Assembly (NCBI GenBank): GCA_027531565.1
Contig: JAPZSB010000005.1
Coordinates: 124,001-188,000 of the forward strand
Source of the DNA: Beijerinckiaceae bacterium
GTDB taxonomy: Bacteria; Pseudomonadota; Alphaproteobacteria; Rhizobiales; Beijerinckiaceae
Direction: 5' to 3'
Length of the DNA stretch: 64,000 nt
Part shown: piece by piece, positions 17,336-26,701 of the stretch
Layout of the letters: each line of letters begins with the position of its first letter
How positions within the stretch are numbered: the stretch's first letter is position 1
Made by a program: the position numbers and the translations under genes
Notes under the pieces: model-generated
Told to the model about the DNA's origin: nothing
Database searches by the model: none
What the model saw: the letters and a program-made list of their open reading frames with translations, nothing else

Positions 17336-17361
17336 GGGGGGCGGGCTTCGGCCTGCCCCCC
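17336..17361 (+). terminator. Strong intercistronic hairpin (UUCG loop) between binding protein and permease
   Basis: An 11-bp stem with one G-U pair (GGGGGGCGGGC with GCCTGCCCCCC) closes a TTCG tetraloop, 7 bp after the binding-protein stop. No T-run follows, so it is more likely an mRNA-stabilising or attenuating structure than a full terminator. Such hairpins commonly raise binding-protein output relative to the permease genes. Confidence 0.6.
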
Positions 17362-17370
17362 GTTGCCGCC

Positions 17371-18309
17371 ATGGGTGCCTTTCTCGTCAAACGCATGTTG
17401 TTCGCGGTGGTCACGCTTTTTGCGGTGCTCACCCTTGTTTTCATCGTGATCCGGATTGTTCCGGGCGATCCCGCGCAGGTCATTCTCGGCGATCAGGCCG
17501 ATGCCACCGCGATCGCCGCCCTCCAGGCGCGCCTTGGTCTCGACCGCCCGATCTGGGAACAATATGTCAGCTTTCTCACCGGTGCGATCCGCGGCGATTG
17601 GGGCGTCTCGCTCGTCACCGGCCGCCCGGTCATCCGCGAGATCCTCGACGTCCTGCCCTGGACGCTCGAACTCACCGCCGTCTCGATGGTGCTCGGCACC
17701 GGGATCGGCGTGCCGCTCGGTGTCTGGGCCGCGATCAACCGCAACCGGATGCCGGATTACGTCACCCGGATCGGCTCGCTGATCGGCCTGTCCTTCCCGC
17801 CCTTCGTCTCGGCGATCCTGCTGCTCATCATCTTCTCCCTGGCCCTGCGCTGGTTCCCGGTCATCAGCGGCAACCGCGCGACACCCTGGGCCTGGTTCCA
17901 GTCGATCATGCTGCCGGCACTCAATCTCGGCCTGATCATGGCCGCCTACATCACCCGCGTCACCCGCTCCGCCATGCTGGAAGTGATGCAGGAGGATTAC
18001 GTCCGCACCGCCCGCGCGAAGGGCGTGCCCTGGACCGTCATCGTCTGGCGCCATGCCCTGCGCAATGCGCTGATCCCGATCGTCACGATCGTCGGGCTCT
18101 ATCTCGGCATCCTGATCGGGAATTCCGTACTGACGGAGATCGTCTTCAACCGTCCCGGCCTCGGCAAGCTGATCATCGGTGCGCTCAACCAGCGTGATTA
18201 CATGATGCTGCAGGGCATGATGGTCATCTACACGCTCATCGTCGTGGTGGTGAATGTCCTGACCGATCTTACCTATGCGCTGGTCGATCCGAGGGTGAAA
18301 CTGTCATGA
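17371..18309 (+). CDS. ABC transporter permease (DppB/OppB type)
   Basis: This inner-membrane permease (312 aa) opens with a helix at about residues 9-30 (MLFAVVTLFAVLTLVFIVIRIVPGDP is the family's N-terminal signature, split here by charge at its end). About five more helices follow. The cytoplasmic EAA-type loop reads YVRTARAKGVPWTVIVWRHALRNA (given as its first and last parts: YVRTARAKG and HALRNA). It pairs with the DppC-type subunit whose start overlaps its stop (ATGA). It imports the ligand of the 15778 receptor. Confidence 0.92.
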   Translation: MGAFLVKRMLFAVVTLFAVLTLVFIVIRIVPGDPAQVILGDQADATAIAALQARLGLDRPIWEQYVSFLTGAIRGDWGVSLVTGRPVIREILDVLPWTLELTAVSMVLGTGIGVPLGVWAAINRNRMPDYVTRIGSLIGLSFPPFVSAILLLIIFSLALRWFPVISGNRATPWAWFQSIMLPALNLGLIMAAYITRVTRSAMLEVMQEDYVRTARAKGVPWTVIVWRHALRNALIPIVTIVGLYLGILIGNSVLTEIVFNRPGLGKLIIGALNQRDYMMLQGMMVIYTLIVVVVNVLTDLTYALVDPRVKLS

Positions 18310-19192
18310 GCCTCTCCGTCTACAATGCCCTCCCGGCCGCACCGCGCCGCTGGCCCTGGCTGCACAACACCGTCAAGGCCTTCAATGCCAACAAGACCTC
18401 CTGGCTCGGCCTCGTCATCTTCCTTCTCGTCACGCTCCTTGCGCTGCTCGCCCCGTGGATCTCCCCGCATGATCCGCTCGAGCAGAATGTCTTCGCCAAG
18501 TTGAAGGCGCCATTCGAGAACTACTATCTCGGCACCGATTATTACGGCCGCGACATCCTCTCGCGGCTGCTCTACGGCGCGCAGATCTCGCTGGTGATCG
18601 GCATCGCCTCCACCGTGCTGGCGCTTGTCCTCGGCTCGATGATCGGCATCCTTGCCGGCTGGTATGGCGGCCGGTTCGACATCATCGTCATGCAGACGAT
18701 GGACATGCTGCTGGCCTTCCCCTCGCTGATCCTCGGGCTGATCCTTGTCGCCATGCTCGGGCCGTCGATGACGAACATCATCCTCGCCATCGCGCTGACC
18801 TCGATCCCGTCCTTCGCCCGTATTGCCCGCGCCCCGACCATCTCGGTCAAGCAGCGTGAATTCATCGATGCCGGCCGGGCGCTCGGCTTTTCCGATGCAC
18901 GGCTGATGGCGGGGCATGTCCTGCCCAACATCTTCCCCGAAATCCTCGTCATGGGGTCGATGTGGCTGGCCAATGCCATCCGCACCGAGGCCTCGCTCGC
19001 CTTTATCGGGCTGGGCGTCAAGCCGCCGATCCCTACCTGGGGCGGCATGATCCGCGAGGGCTTCGAGAACATTCTCGACAGCTACTGGCTGGTTCTCTCG
19101 CCGAGCATCGCCATCCTCGTCGTCGTGTTCGGCCTCAACATCCTCGGCGATGGCCTACGCGATGCCATCGACCCCAAACTGAAGGGCGAGCG

Positions 19193-19196
<4 letters not shown>
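18306..19196 (+). CDS. ABC transporter permease (DppC/OppC type)
   Basis: This is the second permease subunit (296 aa). It has the N-terminal helix followed by APWISPHDP and [15 protein letters not shown], both characteristic of OppC-type subunits, and later an EAA-type loop [15 protein letters not shown]. Its last cytoplasmic segment [12 protein letters not shown] is the family's usual C-terminus. ATG 18306 overlaps the DppB-type stop, and its TGA overlaps the ATPase start. Confidence 0.92.
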
Positions 19197-21010
<1,814 letters not shown>

Positions 21011-21051
21011 GCCTGTCCGTTCGCTGCGAAGTCGATCACGAAAATGTGGGC

Positions 21052-21087
21052 GGCTGCGGCGTCACAACCGCGTGACAAGCGGCAGCC
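21052..21087. other. Compound inverted repeat in the ABC / ior-sox spacer
   Basis: GGCTGC (21052-21057) pairs with GCAGCC (21082-21087), and within them GTCAC (21061-21065) pairs with GTGAC (21072-21076). It lies 42 bp after the ATPase stop and 50 bp before the next start. No T-run follows, so it may be a weak transcription barrier or a regulator site for the ior-sox operon. Confidence 0.35.
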
Positions 21088-21136
21088 CTCGGATAGTCTC
21101 GATCCATTCCAGAAAACACGTTCCGGGGAGGTCTCG

Positions 21137-21586
21137 ATGGCCAGCTTGAATGTCAACGGACGCGTCGTCGAGATCGACGCGCATCCGGATACGCCGCTGC
21201 TCTGGGCGCTGCGCGAGCAGGCCGGGCTGACGGGGACCAAATATGGCTGCGGCATCGCGCAATGCGGTGCCTGCACGGTCCATATCGACGGCGAACCGGT
21301 CCGCTCCTGTTCGATCACGCTGGGCTCGCTCGGGGCCAACCAGAAAATCGTGACGATCGAAGGCCTCTCGCCGGATGTCAGCCACCCGATCCAGAAGGCC
21401 TGGCTCGAACTCGACGTGCCGCAATGCGGCTATTGCCAGTCCGGCATGATCATGGCGGCGGCGGCGCTTCTGGCAAGGAAGCCCAAGCCCACCGATGCCG
21501 ATATCGACGAGGCGATGACCAATATCTGCCGCTGCGGCACCTATAACCGCGTGCGGGCGGGCATCAAGCTCGCTGCCGGCATCTGA
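21137..21586 (+). CDS. (2Fe-2S)-binding small subunit, isoquinoline 1-oxidoreductase alpha (IorA) type
   Basis: This is the iron-sulfur subunit (149 aa) of a molybdenum hydroxylase, carrying electrons from the Mo site to an acceptor. The N-terminal plant-ferredoxin cluster is bound by Cys38, Cys43, Cys46 and Cys58 ([11 protein letters not shown]). The C-terminal helical cluster is bound by Cys97, Cys100, Cys131 and Cys133 (CGYC and CRC). The ATG at 21137 has GGGGAGG 5 bp upstream. It is followed after 12 bp by the Mo subunit and then by sox genes. The isoquinoline name is a family label; aldehydes or N-heterocycles are usual substrates. Confidence 0.92.
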   Translation: MASLNVNGRVVEIDAHPDTPLLWALREQAGLTGTKYGCGIAQCGACTVHIDGEPVRSCSITLGSLGANQKIVTIEGLSPDVSHPIQKAWLELDVPQCGYCQSGMIMAAAALLARKPKPTDADIDEAMTNICRCGTYNRVRAGIKLAAGI

Positions 21587-21598
21587 GGGGAGGCGACC

Positions 21599-23770
21599 AT
21601 GGCCGATAACGCTGTCATTTCCCGCCGCTCCCTGCTGAAGGCCTCGGCTGCCGCGGCCGGTGCTTTCACGCTGGGCTTCTCCATCCCGTTCACCGCGGCC
21701 GAAGCGCAGGGCGCGACGCCGGAAGTCAATGCCTGGGTGGTGATCCACCCGGATGACCGGATCGTCGTCCGGATCGCCCGCTCGGAAATGGGGCAGGGCA
21801 CGTTGACCGGCCTCGCCCAGCTCGTCGCCGAGGAGCTGGAAGCCGATTGGTCGAAGGTCAGCTGGGAATACCCGACCCCCGGCGAGAATCTCCGGCGCAA
21901 CCGCGTCTGGCGGAACTTCTCCACCGGCGGTTCGCGCGGAATCCGCGAGAGCCATCAATATGTCCGCGAGGGTGGAGCAGCGGCCCGGATCATGCTGGTC
22001 CAGGCGGCGGCGAAAGAATGGGGCGTGCCGGAAGGCGAATGCCGGGCGGCGAAGAGCGTCATTACCCACACGCCCACCGGCCGCACGGTCACCTATGGCA
22101 AGGTCGCTGCGGCTGCCGCGAAGCTCGAGGTGCCGAAGGAGGTCAAGCTCAAGCCGGCCAGTGAGTGGACGATCGTCGGCAAGCCGGTCAAGCGGCTCGA
22201 TACCGTCGACAAGCTGAACGGCAAGCAGGTCTATGGCGCTGACATCAAGCTGCCGGGCATGCTCAACGCCGCCATCAAGGCCTGCCCGGTCTTCGGCGGC
22301 ACCTTGGTCAGCTTCGATGCGGCCAAGGTCATGGGCATGCCGGGCGTGAAAAAGGTTGTGCAGGTTGACCGGCGCTCCGTCGCCGTGATTGCCGACCATT
22401 GGTGGCAGGCCAAGACCGCGCTCGATGCGCTGCCCATCACCTGGGACAATGGCCCGCATGCCTCGGCCTCGTCCGAGACCATCGCCGCCACCCTGCGCGA
22501 GGGGCTCGATGCCGAGCAGGCTTTCGAGGGCAACAAGGCGGGCGATGCAAAAGGCGCCATCGCCTCGGCGGCCAAGCGGGTGGAAGCGACCTATTCCTAT
22601 CCGTTCCAGAACCATGCCTGCATGGAGCCGATGAACGCCACCGCGCTCTGGACGCCGGAGAAATGCGAGGTCTGGTGCCCGACGCAGAACGGGGAATCGG
22701 CGCTCGCTGCCGCCATCGAGGCATCCGGCCATCCGGCGGCGAAATGCGATGTGTACAAGGTCCATCTCGGGGGCGGTTTCGGCCGGCGCGGCCGCTCGGA
22801 CTATGTCACGCAGGCCGTCCTGATCGCGAAGCAGATGCCCGGCACGCCGGTCAAGCTGCTCTGGAGCCGCGAGGAGGACATGCTGCAGGGCACCTACCAC
22901 CCGATCACCATGGCGCGCATGGTCGGCGGGCTGGACAAGGACGGCAATCTTGTCGGCCTGCATATGCGGATTTCTGGCCAGTCGATCCTCTCCGGTGTCA
23001 ATCCGCAGGGGCTGCAGAACGGCCGCGATCCGGTGGTGTTCCAGGGGCTGAATCCGGGCGGGCAGGAAGGCCCGTTCGGCTATGGCATCCCGAACCTGCT
23101 GATCGACCATGCCATGCGCAACCCGCATGTGCCGCCGGGCTTCTGGCGCGGGGTCAACCTCAACCAGAATGCCATCTATGTCGAATGCTTCATGGATGAG
23201 CTGGCCCATGCGGCGGGCATTGATCCGCTCGAGTTCCGGCGCAGGTTGATGAAGAACACGCCCAAGCATCTCGCGGTGCTCGAGGCGGTGGCCAAGGGCA
23301 TCGGCTGGGGCTCGCCTGCCGCGCCGGGCACCGCGAAAGGCCTGGCCCAGATCATGGGGTTCGGGTCCTATGTCGCCGCGGCGGCGGAGGTTTCGGTGTC
23401 GAATGCCGGCGAAATCAAGGTCCATCGCATCGTCGCGGCCACCAATCCCGGCCATGTCGTCAACCCGGACCAGGTGGCGGCGCAGGTCGAGGGCTCTTTC
23501 GTCTATGGCCTCTCGGCGGCGTTCCACCAGGAATGCACGGTGAAGAACGGCCGGATTGTCGAGGAGAACTTCGACACCTACCCGGCCATGCGGATCAACG
23601 AGATGCCGAAGGTCGAGAGCATCCTTCTGCCCTCGGGCGATTTCTGGGGCGGCGTCGGCGAGCCGACCATCGCTGTTGCGGCCCCGGCGGTGATGAACGC
23701 GATCTTTGCTGCCACCGGCAAGCGCGTGCGTTCGCTGCCGCTCAAGAACGCGGATCTGCGCCGCGCGTGA
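21599..23770 (+). CDS. Molybdopterin-binding large subunit, isoquinoline 1-oxidoreductase beta (IorB) type, Tat-exported
   Basis: This is the catalytic subunit (723 aa) of a xanthine-oxidase-superfamily Mo hydroxylase of the membrane/periplasm-facing type. It carries a twin-arginine signal (SRRSLLK, residues 8-14) and a hydrophobic stretch ending near AEAQG, so the enzyme should fold with cofactor in the cytoplasm and be exported. Motifs include RSEMGQGTLTGLAQ, GGGFGRRG, GFWRGVN and a C-terminal GGVGEPTIAV, where Glu is the expected catalytic base. The final GTGA overlaps the start of soxX, tying it to the sox genes. Electrons probably pass to a c-type cytochrome, for which SoxX or SoxA are candidates here. 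Confidence 0.9.
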   Translation: MADNAVISRRSLLKASAAAAGAFTLGFSIPFTAAEAQGATPEVNAWVVIHPDDRIVVRIARSEMGQGTLTGLAQLVAEELEADWSKVSWEYPTPGENLRRNRVWRNFSTGGSRGIRESHQYVREGGAAARIMLVQAAAKEWGVPEGECRAAKSVITHTPTGRTVTYGKVAAAAAKLEVPKEVKLKPASEWTIVGKPVKRLDTVDKLNGKQVYGADIKLPGMLNAAIKACPVFGGTLVSFDAAKVMGMPGVKKVVQVDRRSVAVIADHWWQAKTALDALPITWDNGPHASASSETIAATLREGLDAEQAFEGNKAGDAKGAIASAAKRVEATYSYPFQNHACMEPMNATALWTPEKCEVWCPTQNGESALAAAIEASGHPAAKCDVYKVHLGGGFGRRGRSDYVTQAVLIAKQMPGTPVKLLWSREEDMLQGTYHPITMARMVGGLDKDGNLVGLHMRISGQSILSGVNPQGLQNGRDPVVFQGLNPGGQEGPFGYGIPNLLIDHAMRNPHVPPGFWRGVNLNQNAIYVECFMDELAHAAGIDPLEFRRRLMKNTPKHLAVLEAVAKGIGWGSPAAPGTAKGLAQIMGFGSYVAAAAEVSVSNAGEIKVHRIVAATNPGHVVNPDQVAAQVEGSFVYGLSAAFHQECTVKNGRIVEENFDTYPAMRINEMPKVESILLPSGDFWGGVGEPTIAVAAPAVMNAIFAATGKRVRSLPLKNADLRRA

Positions 23771-24222
23771 CCGGGCGGACCGGACATGCCGGTAATGGAA
23801 GGCCGCGCGGGCTCGCCATCGCTGCCTTCCTCGCGGTTCTCGCCATGCCGGCGCGGGCCCAGCCTGTGCCGGAAGCGGCGCCCCTGCCGGTTTCGCGGCC
23901 GGCGGATCCGGAGAATGGCCGCCGGATCGTGATGGACCGGCGGAAGGGCCTGTGCCTGCTCTGTCATTCCGGGCCCTTTCCGGAAATGCGTTTCCAGGGT
24001 GATCTCGCGCCGTCCCTAGCGGGCGCGGGTTCGCGCTGGACACCGGCACAATTGCGCGCCCGGCTGATCGACAGCCGGCTGTTCAATGGCGAAACCATCA
24101 TGCCGCCCTATTTCCGGGCGGAGGGTCAAACCCGGATGGCGCGGGCCTTTGCCGGCCGGACCATCCTCACGGCCGAGGAGATCGAGGATGTCACGGCGTT
24201 TCTCGCCACCCTTCGCGAGTGA
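23767..24222 (+). CDS. soxX: Sulfur oxidation c-type cytochrome SoxX
   Basis: This is a periplasmic monohaem cytochrome (151 aa), partner of SoxA in the SoxXA complex that oxidatively couples a sulfur substrate to the SoxY cysteine. The start is GTG 23767, overlapping the IorB stop; no better in-frame start precedes the signal peptide (GLAIAAFLAVLAMPARA, residues 15-31). Haem binding is CLLCH at 63-67. The axial Met is expected at Met112 in TIMPPYF, and the family's GPFPEMRFQGDLAPSLAG segment follows the haem. The C-terminal IEDVTAFLATLR is typical. The 3' end overlaps soxY by 35 bp. Confidence 0.92.
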   Translation: MTGRTGHAGNGRPRGLAIAAFLAVLAMPARAQPVPEAAPLPVSRPADPENGRRIVMDRRKGLCLLCHSGPFPEMRFQGDLAPSLAGAGSRWTPAQLRARLIDSRLFNGETIMPPYFRAEGQTRMARAFAGRTILTAEEIEDVTAFLATLRE

Positions 24223-24664
24223 GACGAGCCGGCGGGCCGTGCTCGCCGGTGGCATGGCCGCCATCGGCCTGGCGACACTGCGCCCTGTCCGGGCGGAGCC
24301 GGAAGACATGGCCCGCGCCATCCGCGACTTCACTGGCGGCATCGAGCCTCGCATTGGGAAGGTCACGCTTGATATCGCGCCGCTGGTCGAGAACGGCAAT
24401 GCCGTATCGTTCGAGGTGCTGGTCGACCACCCGATGACCCCGCAGGACCATGTCCGGGAAATCGCGTTGTTCACCGACAAGAATCCCTTGCCGGATGTGG
24501 CCCTGTTCCGGCTGACGCCGCAGATGGGCAAGGCGCATGTCGTCTGCCGGATGCGGCTGGCCACCACGCAGCATGTCACTGCGGTCGCCCGCCTGTCCGA
24601 TGGGTCGTTCTGGGCCGACCGTCGCGAAGTCATCGTCACCATCGCCGCCTGCACGGAGGAATAG
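24188..24664 (+). CDS. soxY: SoxY-like sulfur carrier subunit with non-canonical C-terminus
   Basis: This SoxY-family protein (158 aa) forms the SoxYZ carrier to which sulfur intermediates are attached. The start ATG 24188 has GAGGAG upstream and gives a twin-arginine signal (TSRRAVLAGG, about residues 13-22), as expected for exported SoxY. The SoxY fold is recognisable in VSFEVLVDHPMT, VREIALFTDKNPLPDVALF and VVCRMRLATTQHVTAVARLSDG (read in sections). The protein ends VTIAACTEE: Cys155 remains, but the flexible GGCGG arm that makes the canonical carrier cysteine reachable is replaced. It either carries a different substrate, works with different partners, or is impaired. Confidence 0.85.
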   Translation: MSRRFSPPFASETSRRAVLAGGMAAIGLATLRPVRAEPEDMARAIRDFTGGIEPRIGKVTLDIAPLVENGNAVSFEVLVDHPMTPQDHVREIALFTDKNPLPDVALFRLTPQMGKAHVVCRMRLATTQHVTAVARLSDGSFWADRREVIVTIAACTEE

Positions 24665-24666
24665 CC

Positions 24667-24996
24667 ATGGCCACGGCAATGATCCTGCTGCCACGGACCG
24701 TGATCCGGGCCGGCGATGTCGTGATGCTCAAGGCGATGATCTCGCATCCGATGGAGACCGGGTTCCGCCGCACCGAAACCGGCGGCGAGATCCCGCGGAA
24801 CATCATCCGGCAGTTTTCCTGCCGCTATATGGGCGAGCTGGTCTTTTCCTGCGACTTCCACCCCGCCATCGCGGCAAACCCGTTCCTCTCCTTCCCCGTC
24901 ATCGCAGCACGGACAGGGCCGCTGGAATTCGTCTGGCGCGGCGATAACGGCTTTCTCCACCGCGAGCAGGCCATGCTGCAGGTCGCGGCTTCGTGA
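24667..24996 (+). CDS. soxZ: SoxZ, sulfur carrier complex subunit
   Basis: This is a 109-aa immunoglobulin-like subunit that dimerises with SoxY in the periplasm. The family pattern is clear: a start in the middle of a strand (ILLPRTVIRAGDVVMLKAMISHPMETG, read in sections), IPRNIIRQFSC, then LEFVWRGDNG close to the C-terminus. Like other SoxZ it has no signal peptide and is expected to be exported together with Tat-targeted SoxY. It starts 2 bp after soxY, and its stop overlaps the GTG of soxA. Confidence 0.92.
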   Translation: MATAMILLPRTVIRAGDVVMLKAMISHPMETGFRRTETGGEIPRNIIRQFSCRYMGELVFSCDFHPAIAANPFLSFPVIAARTGPLEFVWRGDNGFLHREQAMLQVAAS

Positions 24997-25772
24997 CGCG
25001 CCGGGCTGCGCTTGCACTTGCTCTGGGCTGTCTCCTGCTCGGACCGGCCCCGGCGGACGAGATCCACGCCAGCCAGCGTCTCTCCGGCTACGACATGATG
25101 GGCGCCGAGGCGCAGGCCATGCAGCGGGACGATTTCGCCAATCCCGCCATGCTGGCCGTCAAGGAGGGCGAAGGCCTCTGGAATGCAGTGCCGGGGCAGG
25201 GGCGGCCCTCCTGCCAGTCCTGCCACGGGAATGCGGCTGCCAGCATGAAGGGGGTCGCTGCCCGCTATCCCGCCCGCGAGGCATCGACGGGACGGGTTCT
25301 CGACCTGCCGGGGCAGATCCAGACCTGCCAGAGCGAACGGCAGGGCATCGCTCCGGCCGCGCGGGAAAGCGCCGCCCTTCTCGCGCTCGAGGCCTTTCTC
25401 GCCATGCAGTCACGCGGTGCGCCGCTGGCCTCGCCGCGCGCGCGGGGGCTGGACGATGCGGTTTCGCGCGGGGAGGCGCTCTATCGCCAGCGCTTCGGCC
25501 AGCTCGATCTCTCCTGCGCCCAATGCCACAGCCAGAACTGGGGCCGTTCGCTAGGCGGAACGCGCATCCCGCAGGCGCATCCCACAGGCTATCCACTGTT
25601 CCGGATGGAGTGGCAGGCGATCGGCTCGCTCCAGCGCCGGTTCCGCAACTGCATGACCGGGATCCGTGCCGAACCGTTTCCGCCTGGCGCGGCGGAATGG
25701 ATCGATCTCGAGATCTACCTGAAGGAACGCGCTGCCGGCATGGCGATGGACGCGCCGGCCGTCCGGCCCTGA
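24993..25772 (+). CDS. soxA: Sulfur oxidation c-type cytochrome SoxA (dihaem)
   Basis: This is the catalytic subunit (259 aa) of SoxXA. A Sec signal peptide occupies residues 1-21 (ending PAPADE). Two haem motifs are present, CQSCH at 74-78 and CAQCH at 175-179, so this is the dihaem type. Cys220 in RRFRNCMTGIR matches the active-site cysteine that is persulfidated in SoxA. The start is GTG 24993, overlapping soxZ (GTGA). All SoxA catalytic features look intact, which contrasts with the altered SoxY arm. No soxB or soxCD follows; the next gene is convergent after 4 bp. Confidence 0.92.
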   Translation: MTRRAALALALGCLLLGPAPADEIHASQRLSGYDMMGAEAQAMQRDDFANPAMLAVKEGEGLWNAVPGQGRPSCQSCHGNAAASMKGVAARYPAREASTGRVLDLPGQIQTCQSERQGIAPAARESAALLALEAFLAMQSRGAPLASPRARGLDDAVSRGEALYRQRFGQLDLSCAQCHSQNWGRSLGGTRIPQAHPTGYPLFRMEWQAIGSLQRRFRNCMTGIRAEPFPPGAAEWIDLEIYLKERAAGMAMDAPAVRP

Positions 25773-25776
25773 TCAC

Positions 25777-26514
25777 CTATTGCCCGGTTTCGGGCACGCG
25801 CACGATGTTCCAGTCTCCATCCCACAGGCCGCGCTTCGCCGCTTGCGCGCCATCCCGCGCCGCCAGCTTCTCCCGGTCCGGCAAGGGGCCTCCCGGCTTT
25901 GCCCAGCCGCCCTCGACAAGCAGCAGCGCGAGGTCGCGTCCATCCACAAGGCAGGTCCAGCGCGCCGTGCCGGGATCACGCGGGGAGCGGATCGGCTGGC
26001 CGGATTGCAGCGTGCAGAGCAGGTCCTTGCCGCGGACATGGCCGATCAGGGCCGCGCGGGCCTGCAGGCCGCAGGCCCAGAGGCGCTTGTCCCCGCCGAG
26101 GCAGATCGCCGAGGCGGGCGGACTGTCGAGACCGTCCAGCGCGATGGCCACTTCCTCGTTGGTCAGGATATCGCCTCGCAAGGGCTCGAACGGCCCGGCA
26201 ATCCGGACAGCCCGCGCGAAACGGGAGCGATGGCCGAAATCCCGTGGCGTGAAGGGCGAAAGCCGCTCTTCGCCGGCCTCGTCCTGAGGAACGGCATTCA
26301 CCGGCGGGCGCGGCGCCTGCGGCACACCGATCAGGATGCCCGGCGGCTTGGGCCGCAGCGCCGGTACATAGCGGTAGGCGGCAAGGCCGATCGCCACGAC
26401 GATGAGGCTGCCCAGGGCAGTCAGCGTCAGGCTGCCCGGACCCGGCCGTGGCCGTCGGGATTCGGCGTCCTGCTTCGGCCCCGTTCCGGGGGCCTGGCTC
26501 AATCGTGGCGGCAT
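25777..26514 (-). CDS. Membrane-anchored SNase-like (thermonuclease-fold) protein
   Basis: This 245-aa protein has a proline-rich N-terminus, a transmembrane helix at about residues 29-46 (LTALGSLIVVAIGLAAY) and a C-terminal staphylococcal-nuclease-like OB-fold (about 110-240). DGLDSPP, WACGLQARAAL and AAKRGLWDGDW match the usual DGIDAPE, GxxAR and AxxxxRGLW positions. The Glu expected before the ARA motif is Gln here, so nuclease activity is doubtful. ATG 26514 is chosen over an open stretch to 26754 that has no features. It faces soxA and is divergent from the peptidase gene; no functional link to either is apparent. Confidence 0.78.
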   Translation of the reverse strand: MPPRLSQAPGTGPKQDAESRRPRPGPGSLTLTALGSLIVVAIGLAAYRYVPALRPKPPGILIGVPQAPRPPVNAVPQDEAGEERLSPFTPRDFGHRSRFARAVRIAGPFEPLRGDILTNEEVAIALDGLDSPPASAICLGGDKRLWACGLQARAALIGHVRGKDLLCTLQSGQPIRSPRDPGTARWTCLVDGRDLALLLVEGGWAKPGGPLPDREKLAARDGAQAAKRGLWDGDWNIVRVPETGQ

Positions 26515-26701
26515 TCGAGCCCCGGATGGATGTCTGCCCGACGATAAGCCCAAACCCGGGCCGGGTGTCCAGCCTCCGGATCGTCGATGCTGCGCACGAT
26601 CGGCGTCAGGCAAGGAGTTCCTCAGGCAGGCATCTCCTCTTGCGCATGCGCCCGGGCTGGAGAACAGTTGGTGCAACCTTGAATCTGCCGGAACCCCAGC
26701 C

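Noticed and set aside
23533-23766. Longer N-terminus for SoxX starting inside iorB
   Set aside because: It would overlap iorB by more than 230 bp in another frame and bury the signal peptide. GTG 23767 overlaps the iorB stop and puts the signal peptide at the N-terminus.
21062-24049. A 995-codon open frame antisense to iorAB and soxX
   Set aside because: It mirrors the codon pattern of clear sense genes in very GC-rich DNA and shows no recognisable domain. Similar antisense frames occur opposite 15787-18054, 19082-20986 and 2385-3866.
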